Below, piece after piece: positions 18,661 through 29,241 of a stretch of DNA of 64,000 nucleotides. Below the pieces are notes generated by a model. It worked only from the letters and a program-made list of their open reading frames with translations, ran no database searches and was not told the DNA's origin. Made by a program: the position numbers and the translations under genes. The DNA is from Advenella faeciporci (GTDB lineage: Bacteria > Pseudomonadota > Gammaproteobacteria > Burkholderiales > Burkholderiaceae_B). Numbering within the stretch: position 1 is the first letter of the stretch; each line of letters starts with the position of its first letter. The DNA lies in contig NZ_BMYS01000002.1 in assembly GCF_014652395.1 (NCBI RefSeq), positions 224,637 through 288,636 on the forward strand, written 5' to 3'.

Positions 18661-19152
18661 TTATGCAGCTTGATATTGTTTAACGCGCTTGCTGACTATC
18701 TCAAATACACCCTGACAGGCATCCTCGAGATAATCAAGCATTTTGAAAAAGCCATCCAAACCACCGTAATAAGGGTCGGGTACGGTTGCTTCTTCGTAAT
18801 CATTGGCAAACCGCATTAACAGCATGAGTTTATGCCGCAAGGGCTTGGGGCAGATTTGCTGCATGTAAGAAAGGTTATCCCAATCCATTGCCAGAATAAG
18901 ATCATATTCCGTGAAATCCTCAGCCGTTACCTGACGGGCACGGTGCTGTGAGATATCATAGCCACGCTTGCGGGCTGCCAGTTGTGCTCGACCATCGGGC
19001 GCATCACCAATATGGTAGTTTTGAGTACCTGCCGAATCAACCTGAATTGAGTTTTGCAGGCCTGCCTCCTGGACGAGACGACGCAATACCCCCTCGGCAC
19101 TCGGCGAGCGACAGATATTGCCCATACAGACGAAAAGTACTTTAGTAACCAT
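18661..19152 (-). CDS. Low-molecular-weight protein-tyrosine phosphatase
   Basis: The 163-residue protein has the catalytic P-loop CMGNICRS (Cys9 to Arg15) and the general-acid aspartate in PDPYYGG (about 131). Members dephosphorylate tyrosine in proteins, often in polysaccharide export or stress control. The gene precedes iscR on the same strand; this linkage is common in Burkholderiales. The isc promoter boxes lie between them, so isc has its own promoter. Confidence 0.92.
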   Translation of the reverse strand: MVTKVLFVCMGNICRSPSAEGVLRRLVQEAGLQNSIQVDSAGTQNYHIGDAPDGRAQLAARKRGYDISQHRARQVTAEDFTEYDLILAMDWDNLSYMQQICPKPLRHKLMLLMRFANDYEEATVPDPYYGGLDGFFKMLDYLEDACQGVFEIVSKRVKQYQAA

Positions 19153-19375
19153 AGCCCTATAGTTTGAGGGAAAACCCCAGTTATGGCAAGCTATTTTTAA
19201 TTATGCTTCACATACGAGCATTTTTAAAAAAATTTTTTGCCTTAAAAAACAACAAGTTAAAAGAACGCCAATTTTCACAACCAATTCACTTAGATCATAC
19301 ACACTTTAAAATCAAGTGAAAACAGATATTTGACAAAATTAAACAACATTTAACGATAGTAAAAACAATACCGGA

Positions 19376-20356
19376 TCAAAAGGCGGAACTGACCAATTCC
19401 ACCGACTTGAGTCTTGCCTCAACATCGTAAACACGTGCTGTTATCATCAGCTCATCAACGCCCGTCATTTCCACAAATCTTGAGATCCCATGGGCTACCG
19501 TTTTAGGGCTGCCCACCATTGAATAAACAAGCTTATGCTCAATGCTGGCGCGCTCGGCGGGTGAAACATGATCATCCAGATTATCTACCGGGGGCTGGAG
19601 TTTTCCGGGCGCATTCCTGAGAAGCTGGACCGATGCCATTTGGTGAGAGGTAAAATGATACTTGGCGAGCTCATCAGTTTGCGCCGCCACAACATTCACA
19701 CAGGCACTGGCATAAGGCTTGTCCAGATAGACAGAAGGCCTGAAAGAAGAACGGTAAACCGATAGGGCATTCATTAAGTCGGCCGGCGCAAAATGTGAGG
19801 CAAAAGAAAAAGGCAGACCAAGATAAGCCGCCAATTGCGCACTGTACAAACTGGACCCCAACAACCAAACCGGAACCTGAACACCCGCGGCAGGTACCGC
19901 AACTATTTGCTGCCCCTCTTCGGGCTGGCGAAAATAATACTGCAGCTCCTGGACATCTTGAGGGAAATTTTCAGCACTGGCACGCAAATCCCGCCGTAAC
20001 GCTCTTGCCGTATTCATGTCTGTGCCAGGCGCCCTGCCCAAGCCCAGATCAATCCGGTTCGGATACAAAGAGGCCAAGGTACCAAACTGCTCGGCAATAA
20101 TAAGTGGCGAATGATTGGGCAACATAACCCCACCAGACCCGACACGAATGCGGCTTGTTCCTGCGGCTATATACCCAATAGCCACCGAAGTGGCAGAACT
20201 GGCGATACCCGGTATATTATGGTGCTCGGCAAGCCAAAACCGCGTAAAACCGCACTCTTCCGCTTTTTTTGCCAGCTGCAAGGAATTTCCAAGCGCATCA
20301 CCCACCGTTTCATTTTCATTGATCGGTGATAAATCCAGGATAGAAAAGGGAACCAA
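19376..20356 (-). CDS. LLM-class (luciferase-like) flavin-dependent oxidoreductase
   Basis: The protein of about 326 residues is a single-domain luciferase-like TIM barrel similar to E. coli YhbW, with SILDLSPI at the N-terminus, FWLAEHHN (about 41), [14 protein letters not shown] and [11 protein letters not shown]. These proteins use FMN; the substrate is not known. The start is uncertain: TTG at 20356 gives MVPFSILDL, and upstream the frame is closed by TGA within 20 bases. It follows trmD on the minus strand, in the place where rplS usually lies. About 220 bases downstream of ptp's start, the AT-rich gap 19153-19375 shows no gene. Confidence 0.85.
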   Translation of the reverse strand: MVPFSILDLSPINENETVGDALGNSLQLAKKAEECGFTRFWLAEHHNIPGIASSATSVAIGYIAAGTSRIRVGSGGVMLPNHSPLIIAEQFGTLASLYPNRIDLGLGRAPGTDMNTARALRRDLRASAENFPQDVQELQYYFRQPEEGQQIVAVPAAGVQVPVWLLGSSLYSAQLAAYLGLPFSFASHFAPADLMNALSVYRSSFRPSVYLDKPYASACVNVVAAQTDELAKYHFTSHQMASVQLLRNAPGKLQPPVDNLDDHVSPAERASIEHKLVYSMVGSPKTVAHGISRFVEMTGVDELMITARVYDVEARLKSVELVSSAF

Positions 20357-20398
20357 AGCAATACCTAATTTTCAAAATAAACAAAGCAATAACTTACA

Positions 20399-21163
20399 CT
20401 ATTTATCTGAAAGCGTCTTTAAAAACTTTTCATCAGCAGGGCTTAATAAGCCTTGACTTCTTGCCTGAAAAATAAGCTCGGGACGACGCTCATGAGTCAA
20501 CCTGAGGGACATTTGACGACGCCAGGTGGATATGTTTTTATGATGCCCCGATAACAAGACCTCGGGAACCGGTTCATCCTCGAACACCTCGGGGCGAGTA
20601 TAATGCGGACTGTCAAGCAAGCCAGACAAAGATTCATGAAAAGAATCCTGCAAAGCTGATGCCGCATCATTGAGCACCGACGGCAATAACCGAACAGCCG
20701 CATCAATCATGGCCAGTGCCGCAATTTCCCCACCCGACAAAACAAAATCACCCAGCGAAATTTCCTCATCGACATAGTGATCGATAAAACGCTGATCTAT
20801 ACCCTCGTAACGTCCGCAAACCAAGGTAACACCCCCTGAATTTGCCAGCTCTTGCGCCTTTTGCTGATTAAAGGGTTTGCCCGTGGGACTTAGCAGAACA
20901 ACTTTTGCCGGTAATGCGTTTTCACGTTGACGGTCCTGATGGATATCCCGCACAGCCCTCCTCAAGGGCTCGGCCAGCATGACCATGCCAGGACCGCCGC
21001 CGTAGGGACGATCATCAACCGTTTGATGAATATCCGAGGTATAAGCGCGGGGATTCCATGTTTTGAGTTGCCAGATAGACTGGCGGTGCGCCCTTCCTGT
21101 CACCCCCAGGTCCCGGACCACGGAGAAAATTTCGGGAAACAGGGTAATAACATCCACTCGCAT
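20399..21163 (-). CDS. trmD: tRNA (guanine-37-N1)-methyltransferase
   Basis: TrmD methylates G37 next to the anticodon using S-adenosylmethionine, preventing +1 frameshifts. The 254-residue SPOUT enzyme shows the deep-knot motifs [11 protein letters not shown] (about 107), [12 protein letters not shown] and [11 protein letters not shown], and the N-terminal [13 protein letters not shown]. It overlaps the end of rimM by one base. The usual next gene, rplS, is absent here. Confidence 0.96.
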   Translation of the reverse strand: MRVDVITLFPEIFSVVRDLGVTGRAHRQSIWQLKTWNPRAYTSDIHQTVDDRPYGGGPGMVMLAEPLRRAVRDIHQDRQRENALPAKVVLLSPTGKPFNQQKAQELANSGGVTLVCGRYEGIDQRFIDHYVDEEISLGDFVLSGGEIAALAMIDAAVRLLPSVLNDAASALQDSFHESLSGLLDSPHYTRPEVFEDEPVPEVLLSGHHKNISTWRRQMSLRLTHERRPELIFQARSQGLLSPADEKFLKTLSDK

Positions 21164-21756
21164 CAGAGGTCTGCCGGCCAGTCTGTTTCAATTCGCTTTT
21201 GTTTGATATCAACAAACGGCACATGCGCCTGAACAAACGGGACCAGAACTTCTTTTACCCTGCCTTTGTCATCTTTCAGGAAAACAAGATTACCCTGCTC
21301 ATCAACGCCCTGCCTGCCGATATGAAGCACGGCATGCGCTCCGTTATCGGAAACCTCGTGCACCACGCCCAACAAAACCGGCCCAGACGAATCGGCCGCA
21401 CTGTAAACAGAGCAACCGATCAAATCAATCCAATAAAACTCATCATCTGGCGCACTTGGAAAACAGTCACGCGACACAAAGATGGAAGTTCCCTTAAGGG
21501 CTTCTGCCTGATCCCTGTCATCACACCCCTCTAGCTGAGCCACAATAGAACCGGCATGATCCCGGGCACGCAAGACCCTGACCAGACGATGCGGCTCTTG
21601 CTGCACACCCGCGCGCGAAAGACGGGCAAGCCACCATTCTTTTACATTAAGCAAAATGCTTTCCTGGGCGGAATGCGGTTGAATCTTAATCATGCCACGC
21701 ACACCATAGGCCGATACAATACGGCCCAGCTCTACAAGATCATCTGGAATTGCCAT
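21163..21756 (-). CDS. rimM: Ribosome maturation factor RimM
   Basis: The 197-residue protein has an N-terminal RimM domain beginning [19 protein letters not shown] and a C-terminal PRC-barrel with [14 protein letters not shown] and [18 protein letters not shown]. RimM helps 16S rRNA processing and 30S head assembly through uS19. It follows rpsP after about 106 bases that contain a hairpin. Confidence 0.94.
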   Translation of the reverse strand: MAIPDDLVELGRIVSAYGVRGMIKIQPHSAQESILLNVKEWWLARLSRAGVQQEPHRLVRVLRARDHAGSIVAQLEGCDDRDQAEALKGTSIFVSRDCFPSAPDDEFYWIDLIGCSVYSAADSSGPVLLGVVHEVSDNGAHAVLHIGRQGVDEQGNLVFLKDDKGRVKEVLVPFVQAHVPFVDIKQKRIETDWPADL

Positions 21757-21799
21757 TAACCCACCACACCCATTTATGCAAAAACAAAAGCCAGCTCAC

Positions 21800-21836
21800 A
21801 AAAAATAAAACGACCGCCAGCCATTGCAAACGGTCG
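21800..21836 (-). terminator. Hairpin between rpsP and rimM (possible attenuating terminator)
   Basis: On the minus strand CGACCG and CGGTCG pair around a 14-base loop, followed by TTTTATTTTTT. This could partially end transcription after rpsP so that S16 is made in excess over RimM and TrmD. Confidence 0.6.
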
Positions 21837-21862
21837 AATCATTTTGTCTGACAGAAAAACTA

Positions 21863-22117
21863 TCAGGCAGCTGCTTTGGCAGAAAACTCTTTTACCAAAC
21901 GCTGTACAACAGGTGACAGCTGCGCACCATTACCAACCCAGTGGTTCAAACGATCAAGTTCGATACGCAGGGCCTCTGTGCCTTCTTTGGCAACAGGATT
22001 ATAAAAACCAACGCGCTCGATGAAGCGACCATCACGACGATTGCGTGAATCAGCGGCAACAATGTTGTAAAATGGGCGTTTTTTTGAGCCACCACGGGCT
22101 AGACGAATCACCACCAT
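21863..22117 (-). CDS. rpsP: 30S ribosomal protein S16 (bS16)
   Basis: The 84-residue protein begins [20 protein letters not shown], the bS16 N-terminus, and contains [13 protein letters not shown]. It binds 16S rRNA early in assembly. It heads rpsP-rimM-trmD. Confidence 0.97.
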   Translation of the reverse strand: MVVIRLARGGSKKRPFYNIVAADSRNRRDGRFIERVGFYNPVAKEGTEALRIELDRLNHWVGNGAQLSPVVQRLVKEFSAKAAA

Positions 22118-22257
22118 AGGTAGTCCTTTCTTGTAAAATTAAATAAATATGAAACGAGTGATTATATCAAGAGATGCACACAGAATGCAATCTTAATTTG
22201 TAAAGCACGTCAAAAGCAAGGCAACAACACCTGCTTTTGACATATAGGCAACATGCA

Positions 22258-22497
22258 CTATCTTCGTTTAAGGTAATGCACGGTACTGGCCCCAAGAACT
22301 TCCTGGGCCACCAGCTCATTTTTGGTTTGGGCCGAAAAAGCCTGAAAATCCTTGATGGCATTTTTATCGGTCGTAATGACTTTCAGGACCTGCCCGCTTT
22401 CTATGGTGGAAAGCGCCTTTTTAGCCTTAAGGATAGGAAGCGGACAAACCAAACCACTGGCATCCACCTCCAAAACATAAGAATGTTTTTCAGACAT
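22258..22497 (-). CDS. tusA: Sulfur carrier protein TusA
   Basis: The 79-residue protein has the TusA motif GLVCPLP with the persulfide cysteine at residue 18. It receives sulfur from IscS for tRNA 2-thiouridine and other pathways. It begins 2 bases after the alaS stop, so the two are in one transcript. Confidence 0.92.
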   Translation of the reverse strand: MSEKHSYVLEVDASGLVCPLPILKAKKALSTIESGQVLKVITTDKNAIKDFQAFSAQTKNELVAQEVLGASTVHYLKRR

Positions 22498-22499
22498 GC

Positions 22500-25115
22500 T
22501 TATACCTTAGACTCAACCCAGGCACGAACCCCGGCAATCGCTGCATCCAGCGCCTGAAGATCGGTACCGCCACCCATGGCCATGTCGGGTCGACCACCGC
22601 CCTTTCCACCAATTTGCGTGGAAACATGCGACACCAGATCACCTGCCTTGATCTTGCTGGTGGTATCGGCGGTTACACCGGCAGCGACACTGATTTTGCC
22701 ATCAGCCTCTGCCGCCAGCACAACCACTGCAGTCTTTAACTTGTCTTTAAGCTGATCGATCATGCCACGCAGTGATTTGGGATCCGCCCCTTTAATGACT
22801 GCCGCCAACACCTTGATGCCATTGACATCAACCGCCTGTGATGACAGGTCGGCACTGGCAGCGGAAGCGACTTTGGCCTTGAGCTGATCAACCTCTTTTT
22901 CAAGAGAACGGATATGCTCTTGTGCCTGACGTGCCTTTTCAACCAACTCGGCCGGATTCGCCTTTAAGGAAGCCGCCGCCTGCTGAACCGACTTGTTAAG
23001 GTTACGCACCCAAGCCAGCGCATTGCTGCCGGTAATGGCCTCAATTCGACGGATACCCGCTGCCACACCGCCTTCGGACACAATCTTGAACAAGCCAATA
23101 TCGCCGGTACGGTGCACATGGGTTCCCCCGCATAACTCACGGGAAAAGCCAATATCCAGTACACGAACTTCATCGTCATACTTCTCGCCAAACAGGGCCA
23201 CCGCACCACCTGCCACTGCATCATCATAGGACATCAGCTGCGCGGTAACATCAGTATTGTTAAGGATTTCAGCATTGACGATATCTTCAACCCGACTGAT
23301 TTCCTCGGTCGTAACGGGTGCATCATGCGCAAAGTCAAAACGGGTTTTATCAGGATCCACCAATGAGCCACGCTGCTGCACATGCTCACCCAGCACCTGG
23401 CGCAAGGCCTTGTGCATGATATGAGTCACCGAGTGGTTGCGCATGGTGCGCTGGCGACGCTCTACATCGACATGCGCATCAAGCAAATCACCGACCTTGA
23501 TGGTACCCAAGGTAACCGTTCCGTGATGGCCAAAAACACTGGACTGGATTTTTTGGGTGTCATGAACACTGAAGTTGCTGCCAAAACCAGCCAGGATACC
23601 GGTATCACCCACCTGACCACCCGATTCCGCATAGAACGGGGTATTGTCCAGAACAATAACGGCATCCTGCCCTTCGGTGGCAGACTCAACCAACGCGCCA
23701 TCCACGTACACAGCCAGCACTTTGGCATTGGTTTGCAAATGCTCATACCCCTCAAAACGGGTTTGTTCGCCTGAATAGCTTAAAGCCTGTGCCATTTTGA
23801 ACTTGCCGCTGGCTCTTGCCATTTCACGCTGACGATTCATTGCCTCTTCATAGCCCGCCTCGTCCACCTCATAGCCACGCTCACGACAAATATCCGCCGT
23901 GAGATCAAAAGGAAAACCAAATGTATCGTAAAGCGTAAAGGCTGTTTCACCACTAAGGGCACCGCCTTTGGCAGTGGATTCCAGTTCGGCATCCAGGATT
24001 TTCATGCCTTTTTCAAGTGTTTCCTGGAAGCGTTCCTCTTCCTGTTTTAGCACCTGGGTTACACGATCCTGATGCTGCACCAGCTCTGGATAGGCTTCGC
24101 CCATTTCCATGACCAGGTCAGCCACCAGCTTATGAAAGAACGGCTTGACTTGACCCAGCTGATAACCATGGCGCAATGCACGGCGGATAATGCGGCGCAG
24201 CACATAACCACGACCTTCATTGCCGGGAATGACACCGTCAACAATCATGAAGCTGCAGGCACGAATGTGATCGGCGATAACTTTAAGGGAGTTGTTCTCG
24301 AGATCGGCAACGCCGGTTTCGCGGGCCGCTGCCTTGATCAGATTCTGGAACAGATCAATCTGATAATTGGAATGCACATGCTGCAAAACAGCAGAAACGC
24401 GCTCCAGGCCCATTCCTGTATCAACACAGGGACGGGGCAGTGGATGCATGACACCAGCGGCATCGCGATCGAACTGCATGAACACCAGATTCCAGATTTC
24501 GATATAACGGTCCCCGTCTTCTTCTGGAGAACCCGGCGGGCCACCCCAGACATCGGGACCATGATCATAGAAAATTTCAGAACAAGGCCCGCAAGGACCG
24601 GTATCGGCCATTTGCCAGAAGTTGTCGGACGCATAACGCGCGCCCTTATTATCACCAATACGAATGATTCGCTCAACCGGAACCCCTACCTCTTTGTTCC
24701 AGATTTCATATGCCTCGTCATCTTCCTGATATACCGTCACCCAAAGCTTTTCAGCCGGCAGATGGTAAACCTGCGTAAGCAGTTCCCATGCGTTCCTGAT
24801 GGCTTCCTGTTTGAAGTAGTCACCAAAACTGAAATTCCCGAGCATTTCAAAGAAAGTGTGATGGCGAGCCGTATAACCCACGTTTTCAAGGTCATTATGC
24901 TTCCCACCGGCACGCAGGCATCGCTGCGAAGAGGTTGCCCGTTTATACGGACGGGTTTCTTTACCGGTAAAGACATCCTTGAATTGAACCATGCCTGAGT
25001 TGGTAAACAACAGGGTTGGGTCATTTCCAGGCACCAATGACGAAGATGGAACAATGGTGTGGCCTTTAGACTCAAAGAACTGTAGAAACTTTTGTCTTAT
25101 TTCTGCTGATTTCAT
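22500..25115 (-). CDS. alaS: Alanyl-tRNA synthetase
   Basis: The 871-residue enzyme charges tRNA-Ala and edits mischarged Ser and Gly. The class II catalytic core occupies about residues 1-260 (starting [19 protein letters not shown]), followed by a tRNA-recognition part. The editing domain has the zinc ligands HSVTH (about 567) and [13 protein letters not shown] (about 668). A C-terminal coiled coil and DHHA1 domain end the protein. Length is close to E. coli AlaS (876). It shares a transcript with tusA. Confidence 0.97.
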   Translation of the reverse strand: MKSAEIRQKFLQFFESKGHTIVPSSSLVPGNDPTLLFTNSGMVQFKDVFTGKETRPYKRATSSQRCLRAGGKHNDLENVGYTARHHTFFEMLGNFSFGDYFKQEAIRNAWELLTQVYHLPAEKLWVTVYQEDDEAYEIWNKEVGVPVERIIRIGDNKGARYASDNFWQMADTGPCGPCSEIFYDHGPDVWGGPPGSPEEDGDRYIEIWNLVFMQFDRDAAGVMHPLPRPCVDTGMGLERVSAVLQHVHSNYQIDLFQNLIKAAARETGVADLENNSLKVIADHIRACSFMIVDGVIPGNEGRGYVLRRIIRRALRHGYQLGQVKPFFHKLVADLVMEMGEAYPELVQHQDRVTQVLKQEEERFQETLEKGMKILDAELESTAKGGALSGETAFTLYDTFGFPFDLTADICRERGYEVDEAGYEEAMNRQREMARASGKFKMAQALSYSGEQTRFEGYEHLQTNAKVLAVYVDGALVESATEGQDAVIVLDNTPFYAESGGQVGDTGILAGFGSNFSVHDTQKIQSSVFGHHGTVTLGTIKVGDLLDAHVDVERRQRTMRNHSVTHIMHKALRQVLGEHVQQRGSLVDPDKTRFDFAHDAPVTTEEISRVEDIVNAEILNNTDVTAQLMSYDDAVAGGAVALFGEKYDDEVRVLDIGFSRELCGGTHVHRTGDIGLFKIVSEGGVAAGIRRIEAITGSNALAWVRNLNKSVQQAAASLKANPAELVEKARQAQEHIRSLEKEVDQLKAKVASAASADLSSQAVDVNGIKVLAAVIKGADPKSLRGMIDQLKDKLKTAVVVLAAEADGKISVAAGVTADTTSKIKAGDLVSHVSTQIGGKGGGRPDMAMGGGTDLQALDAAIAGVRAWVESKV

Positions 25116-25257
25116 CGTGTAAAAGTGGCTGAATAAATTTATTTAACCGCCAATTATAAGGGGTGTTTAACAAATAAGTGCATTTTTGACACTTTACTAC
25201 GTTAAATGCACCATTAAAGCCCCCATGAAAACCCAGGCAAACATTCTAAAGACACGA

Positions 25258-25656
25258 TCACCGGATGTTGTTTTCTTGCCAGTGACGTGCCCGTACCAGC
25301 CGGTTTCCGGCCCTTAAGAATAATTCGGACCAGTTTCCCTTGATAATGACATAAGGATCATTGCGATAATAGGGCAAGGGTTTCTCACCTTTGGCCTGAA
25401 CGGCAAAAATTGCCGGTATGGCGGCATCAGGCTCAAACTGCAACCATATTTCACTACCTGTGCTAAAAACCTGCAAAGGCGCAATATCCGGATCACCGCT
25501 TAAAGACCAATCAAAAGAATATTGGTTAACACTGCGATTGGATATTTCCCATTGGGGGTAAAGACGCTTGCGCACCAGCCATTCGGGCTGCGTTGCACAG
25601 CCCGTGAGCATGCCTGCCACCAGTACACAGGCAAAAGAACGAATTATTCCTGTCAT
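25258..25656 (-). CDS. Lipoprotein with a VirB9/TrbG-like C-terminal domain
   Basis: The 132-residue protein has a signal peptide with lipobox LTGC (Cys20). The rest (about 50-125) reads like the beta-sandwich C-terminal domain of VirB9/CagX/TrbG proteins, with the pattern SGDPDIAPLQVFSTGSEIW followed by VIIKGNWSELFLRAGNRLV. In type IV secretion that domain interacts with VirB7 and VirB10 at the outer membrane. No other secretion gene is nearby, so this is a free-standing domain of unknown role. The similarity is by eye and needs a profile search. Confidence 0.6.
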   Translation of the reverse strand: MTGIIRSFACVLVAGMLTGCATQPEWLVRKRLYPQWEISNRSVNQYSFDWSLSGDPDIAPLQVFSTGSEIWLQFEPDAAIPAIFAVQAKGEKPLPYYRNDPYVIIKGNWSELFLRAGNRLVRARHWQENNIR

Positions 25657-25779
25657 GATTAACCTGATTCAAATTACAAAACCAAGTCATCATGCAACGG
25701 GAAAAACCAGCCGACAAGCTGCGAAATTTACGGACGGACAAAAACGCAGCGTGACGGGCAGACTGTTTCAGGCTTAGCA

Positions 25780-26835
25780 TCAAGCCTTGGCAGCATCCAA
25801 CTTGACCACATCTGCTTCGGAAGTGAAGGAGTCGGCATAAAATTCGTTTTCGGGAAGACTGCAGTTGGCCACAAACTCCTTGCGTGCACTGCTGACCATG
25901 ATGGGCGCACCGCAGGCATAAACCTGGTGCGATGACAAATCCGGAAAGTCCTCAATAATGGCCTTGTGCACAAACCCTGTCCGACCGGCCCAGTTGTCTT
26001 CGGGCAGGGCATCTGAAATAACCGGAACAAAGGTAAAGAATGGCAGCTGCGCTTCCCACTGACTGACCAGATCACTCATATAGAGGTCTTTAGGCCTGCG
26101 CCCCCCCCAATACAGGGTCACAGGTCGGGTAATGCCCTTTTCGATAATGACTTCCATCATTGCTTTTACCGGCGCAAAACCGGTTCCACTTACCACAAAC
26201 ACAATGGGTTTATCAGAGTCTTCTCGCAAAAAGAACGAACCCAGGGGGCCTTCCGCACGCAATATTTCACGCACCTTCATTTGTGTTTCACTGCCACCGA
26301 AAACATGATCGGTAAACACACCACCCGGCATATGACGAATATGTAACTCTACCGGTTCGTTGCCGTTAGGTGCGGAAGCCATGGAATAACTGCGACGACG
26401 GCCATCCTTAAGAATGAACTCCACATATTGGCCGGCATAGTAACGGAACGGTTCTGCCGCTGGCATTTGCAATTTCAGGACCATGACATCATCAGCCACC
26501 TTTTCCATATCCACCACCCGAACAGGCATTTTCCTTACCTGGATATCGCTGGCCATGCGAATTTCGCGACTTTCAATCTCAAGGTGACTGGTTGCCGTTG
26601 CCTGGCAGAACAAGGTAAGGCCCTGCTCCCTTTCCTCTTCACTAACCACCTGGGAAACGGCAGGAGACTGTTCTATGGTACCTGAAAGAACCTTGCCTTT
26701 ACATGAACCACAAGAACCGCTTTTGCAACTGTACGGAAGAATAATGCCAGCCTCAAGAGCCGCATCAAGAATGGTTTGCCCTTCTTTGGCAATAAATTGA
26801 TGGTTACTTGGGTGAACCGTGATATTAAAGCTCAT
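25780..26835 (-). CDS. [2Fe-2S] ferredoxin-type NAD(P)H-dependent flavin reductase
   Basis: The 351-residue electron-transfer protein has an N-terminal plant-type [2Fe-2S] domain with ligands Cys37, Cys42, Cys45 and Cys77. A flavin-binding barrel follows (RRSYSMASAPNG, about 144), then a NAD(P) domain (VVSGTGFAPVKAM and YWGGRRPKDLY). It matches the group annotated as CDP-6-deoxy-delta-3,4-glucoseen reductase in Burkholderiales, a name that probably does not reflect its role, since no deoxysugar genes are present. It may pass electrons from NAD(P)H to an unidentified oxygenase or reductase. It lies downstream of parC beyond a terminator. Confidence 0.85.
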   Translation of the reverse strand: MSFNITVHPSNHQFIAKEGQTILDAALEAGIILPYSCKSGSCGSCKGKVLSGTIEQSPAVSQVVSEEEREQGLTLFCQATATSHLEIESREIRMASDIQVRKMPVRVVDMEKVADDVMVLKLQMPAAEPFRYYAGQYVEFILKDGRRRSYSMASAPNGNEPVELHIRHMPGGVFTDHVFGGSETQMKVREILRAEGPLGSFFLREDSDKPIVFVVSGTGFAPVKAMMEVIIEKGITRPVTLYWGGRRPKDLYMSDLVSQWEAQLPFFTFVPVISDALPEDNWAGRTGFVHKAIIEDFPDLSSHQVYACGAPIMVSSARKEFVANCSLPENEFYADSFTSEADVVKLDAAKA

Positions 26836-26859
26836 AATATATTCAAAATTCGTTTAAAT

Positions 26860-26909
26860 CTTTTAAATAAAAGTAATCGTGTCATAACTGCCTGTAATTA
26901 TGACACGAT
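26860..26909 (-). terminator. Terminator after parE-parC
   Basis: A perfect 12-base stem (ATCGTGTCATAA at 26876-26887 and TTATGACACGAT at 26898-26909) with a 10-base loop is followed on the minus strand by the T-rich stretch TTACTTTTATTT. It separates parC from the flavin reductase gene. Confidence 0.75.
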
Positions 26910-26934
26910 CAGACACTGGCAAAATTGCTTCCCG

Positions 26935-29241
26935 TTAAATTACCGGAAAAAGAACCGCCTGCTTCATACGCACATCAAGCTGTTTTCCCTTGCGTGCACG
27001 TTTGCCTATATATTCCTGCAGATCACCCAGAGCCAGGATTTCATCCACCTGCCTGTTCCGGTAAATGCCTGAAATCGTCAGCCCTTGCTCACTGATGGGA
27101 ATCAATTGATCAAGCTTGTCATTGTTATCCAGAGACATCAGGATTGTACCCCGTCCACCCCCCGACAAAGACTTGACTTCGCTTAACTCAATAACCAGAA
27201 AACGTCCACCCACTGATAGCATGGCCAGGTATTTGGCATCCTCAAAGAGGGGAACCGGTCGCATCAGGACATCACCTTTTTCAAGCGTAATGAACTGTTT
27301 GCCCGCTTTTTGCCGGCTGCTCATATCTGAAATCCGGGCACTGAAACCAAGACCACCGATTTGCGCCAACAGCCAGCGGCTGTCAGACGGCCCTGCCATG
27401 ATATGAATAATATGCGTACCGCTTTCAAGATCCACCATAGAGGTAATCGGCTGACCATCGCCTCGCGCAGAAGGCAAACCACCCACTGCCACCGAGTACA
27501 CACGACCGTTATCTCCAATTCCAATAAGCGTGTCAGTACTTCGGCATTCATAAGTGGCATACAGCTTGTCGCCCGATTTGAAGTTGAATTGATTGGTATC
27601 ATGACCATGCCCCTGACGGGAACGCAGCCAGCCCTTTTCAGAAACAATGACCGTTACCGGCTCATCAACCACCTTCGTTTCAATAATGGCCCGTTCAGCC
27701 TCTTCAATCACTGTTCGACGGTCGTCACCATATTTCTTGGCATCCGCTTCAATTTCCTTGATAATCAATCGTTTCAGGGCACTGGGATTATCAAGCAAAT
27801 CCTGCAATTTAAGCTGTTCCTGGCGCTTGTCCTCAAGCTCTTGCTCTATTTTAATGCCCTCAAGCCGTGCCAGCTGGCGCAACCGCATTTCAAGAATATC
27901 TTCCGCCTGGCGCTCGGTCAGGTTAAAGCGCGTCATTAAAGCCGCTCTTGGCTCATCGGAATCACGAATGGTTTGAACAACCTCATCAATATTCAGGTAC
28001 ACCAGCATCCGGCCTTCAAGCACATGAATCCGGTCCAGCACCCTGTCAAGACGATGGCGGCTGCGACGCGTGACGGTTTGTGTCCTGAATACCAGCCATT
28101 CCTCCAGAATGGTTCGCAAATCACGTTGCCGCGGACGACCATCAATACCAATACAGACCAGGTTAACGGGAACACTGCTCTCCATACTGGTATTGGCCAG
28201 CAGCAAATTAACAAATTCATCACGGTCTATGCGAGAGGATTTGGGCTCGAACACCAGTCTTACCGCCGCATCCTTGCCCGATTCATCACGTACGGCATCC
28301 AGCATGGCCAGCATGCTGGCCTTATTATTCTGCTGATCGGCTGTTAAAGACTTTTTGCCTGATTTGACTTTTGGATTGGTCAGTTCCTCTATTTCTTCCA
28401 GGACTTTTTGCCCGGACGCATTGGGCGGCAATTCTGTCACCACCAATTGCCACTGGCCACGCGCCATTTCCTCAAAAATCCAGCGGGCACGCGCTTTCAG
28501 GGAACCCTTGCCACCGGCATATATCGCTGCGATTTCATCACGAGAAGAAATGATCTGCGCCCCGCCCGAAAAGTCTGGTCCGGGAATAATCGCATGCAGT
28601 TCTTCATTGCTGATTTTAGGTTGCTTGAGCAACGTAACGCAGGCCTGGGCCACCTCACGCAAATTATGCGATGGAATTTCAGTGGCCATACCCACGGCAA
28701 TTCCCGAGGCACCGTTAAGCAGCATGACAGGCAAACGTGCAGGCAACATTTGCGGTTCCTGCTGGCTGCCATCATAGTTGGGCGTAAAGTCCACCGTGCC
28801 TTCGTCAAGCTCGTCTAGCAACAATGCCGCAATGGGCGTAAGCCTTGCCTCGGTATAACGCATGGCGGCCGCACCATCGCCATCGCGCGAACCAAAGTTA
28901 CCCTGCCCATCCACCAACGGATAACGCAGGGAAAAACTTTGTGCCATACGCACCAGTGCATCATAGGCTGCCTGGTCTCCATGGGGATGGTATTTGCCCA
29001 GCACATCACCCACAACACGGGCCGACTTAACCGGCTTGGCACCGGCACGCAAACCCATCTCGTTCATTGCATACAAAATACGGCGCTGAACGGGCTTTTG
29101 CCCATCGCCCACATCGGGCAAAGCCCTGCCTTTTACCACTGAAACCGCATAATCAAGATAGGCCTGTTCAGCATAGTGTCCCAGCGTGATGGTTTCATCA
29201 TCACCGGGCTCGTTATTCAATATCGTATCCAATTCACTCAT
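26935..29241 (-). CDS. parC: DNA topoisomerase IV subunit A
   Basis: Topoisomerase IV decatenates daughter chromosomes. The 768-residue A subunit has the active-site tyrosine Tyr129 ([11 protein letters not shown]) and the quinolone-resistance region [12 protein letters not shown] (83-94), plus a C-terminal beta-pinwheel with [13 protein letters not shown]. The residue at the position of E. coli Ser80 is Gln90 and that of Glu84 is Asp94. It overlaps parE by one base. GyrA is excluded by the neighbouring ParE and by length. Confidence 0.95.
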   Translation of the reverse strand: MSELDTILNNEPGDDETITLGHYAEQAYLDYAVSVVKGRALPDVGDGQKPVQRRILYAMNEMGLRAGAKPVKSARVVGDVLGKYHPHGDQAAYDALVRMAQSFSLRYPLVDGQGNFGSRDGDGAAAMRYTEARLTPIAALLLDELDEGTVDFTPNYDGSQQEPQMLPARLPVMLLNGASGIAVGMATEIPSHNLREVAQACVTLLKQPKISNEELHAIIPGPDFSGGAQIISSRDEIAAIYAGGKGSLKARARWIFEEMARGQWQLVVTELPPNASGQKVLEEIEELTNPKVKSGKKSLTADQQNNKASMLAMLDAVRDESGKDAAVRLVFEPKSSRIDRDEFVNLLLANTSMESSVPVNLVCIGIDGRPRQRDLRTILEEWLVFRTQTVTRRSRHRLDRVLDRIHVLEGRMLVYLNIDEVVQTIRDSDEPRAALMTRFNLTERQAEDILEMRLRQLARLEGIKIEQELEDKRQEQLKLQDLLDNPSALKRLIIKEIEADAKKYGDDRRTVIEEAERAIIETKVVDEPVTVIVSEKGWLRSRQGHGHDTNQFNFKSGDKLYATYECRSTDTLIGIGDNGRVYSVAVGGLPSARGDGQPITSMVDLESGTHIIHIMAGPSDSRWLLAQIGGLGFSARISDMSSRQKAGKQFITLEKGDVLMRPVPLFEDAKYLAMLSVGGRFLVIELSEVKSLSGGGRGTILMSLDNNDKLDQLIPISEQGLTISGIYRNRQVDEILALGDLQEYIGKRARKGKQLDVRMKQAVLFPVI

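Noticed and set aside
24072..24998. Long open frame (308 codons) opposite alaS
   Set aside because: It is a mirror of the highly conserved alaS coding strand, has no family resemblance and no ribosome binding site. The same applies to long frames opposite the acyl-CoA dehydrogenase gene (49579-50247) and acxB (56645-57481, 57896-58555).
26101..26108. Run of eight C (G on the coding strand) in the flavin reductase gene, a possible phase-variation tract
   Set aside because: The run encodes the conserved Trp-Gly-Gly-Arg region and the frame is intact on both sides. Eight bases alone do not support phase variation.
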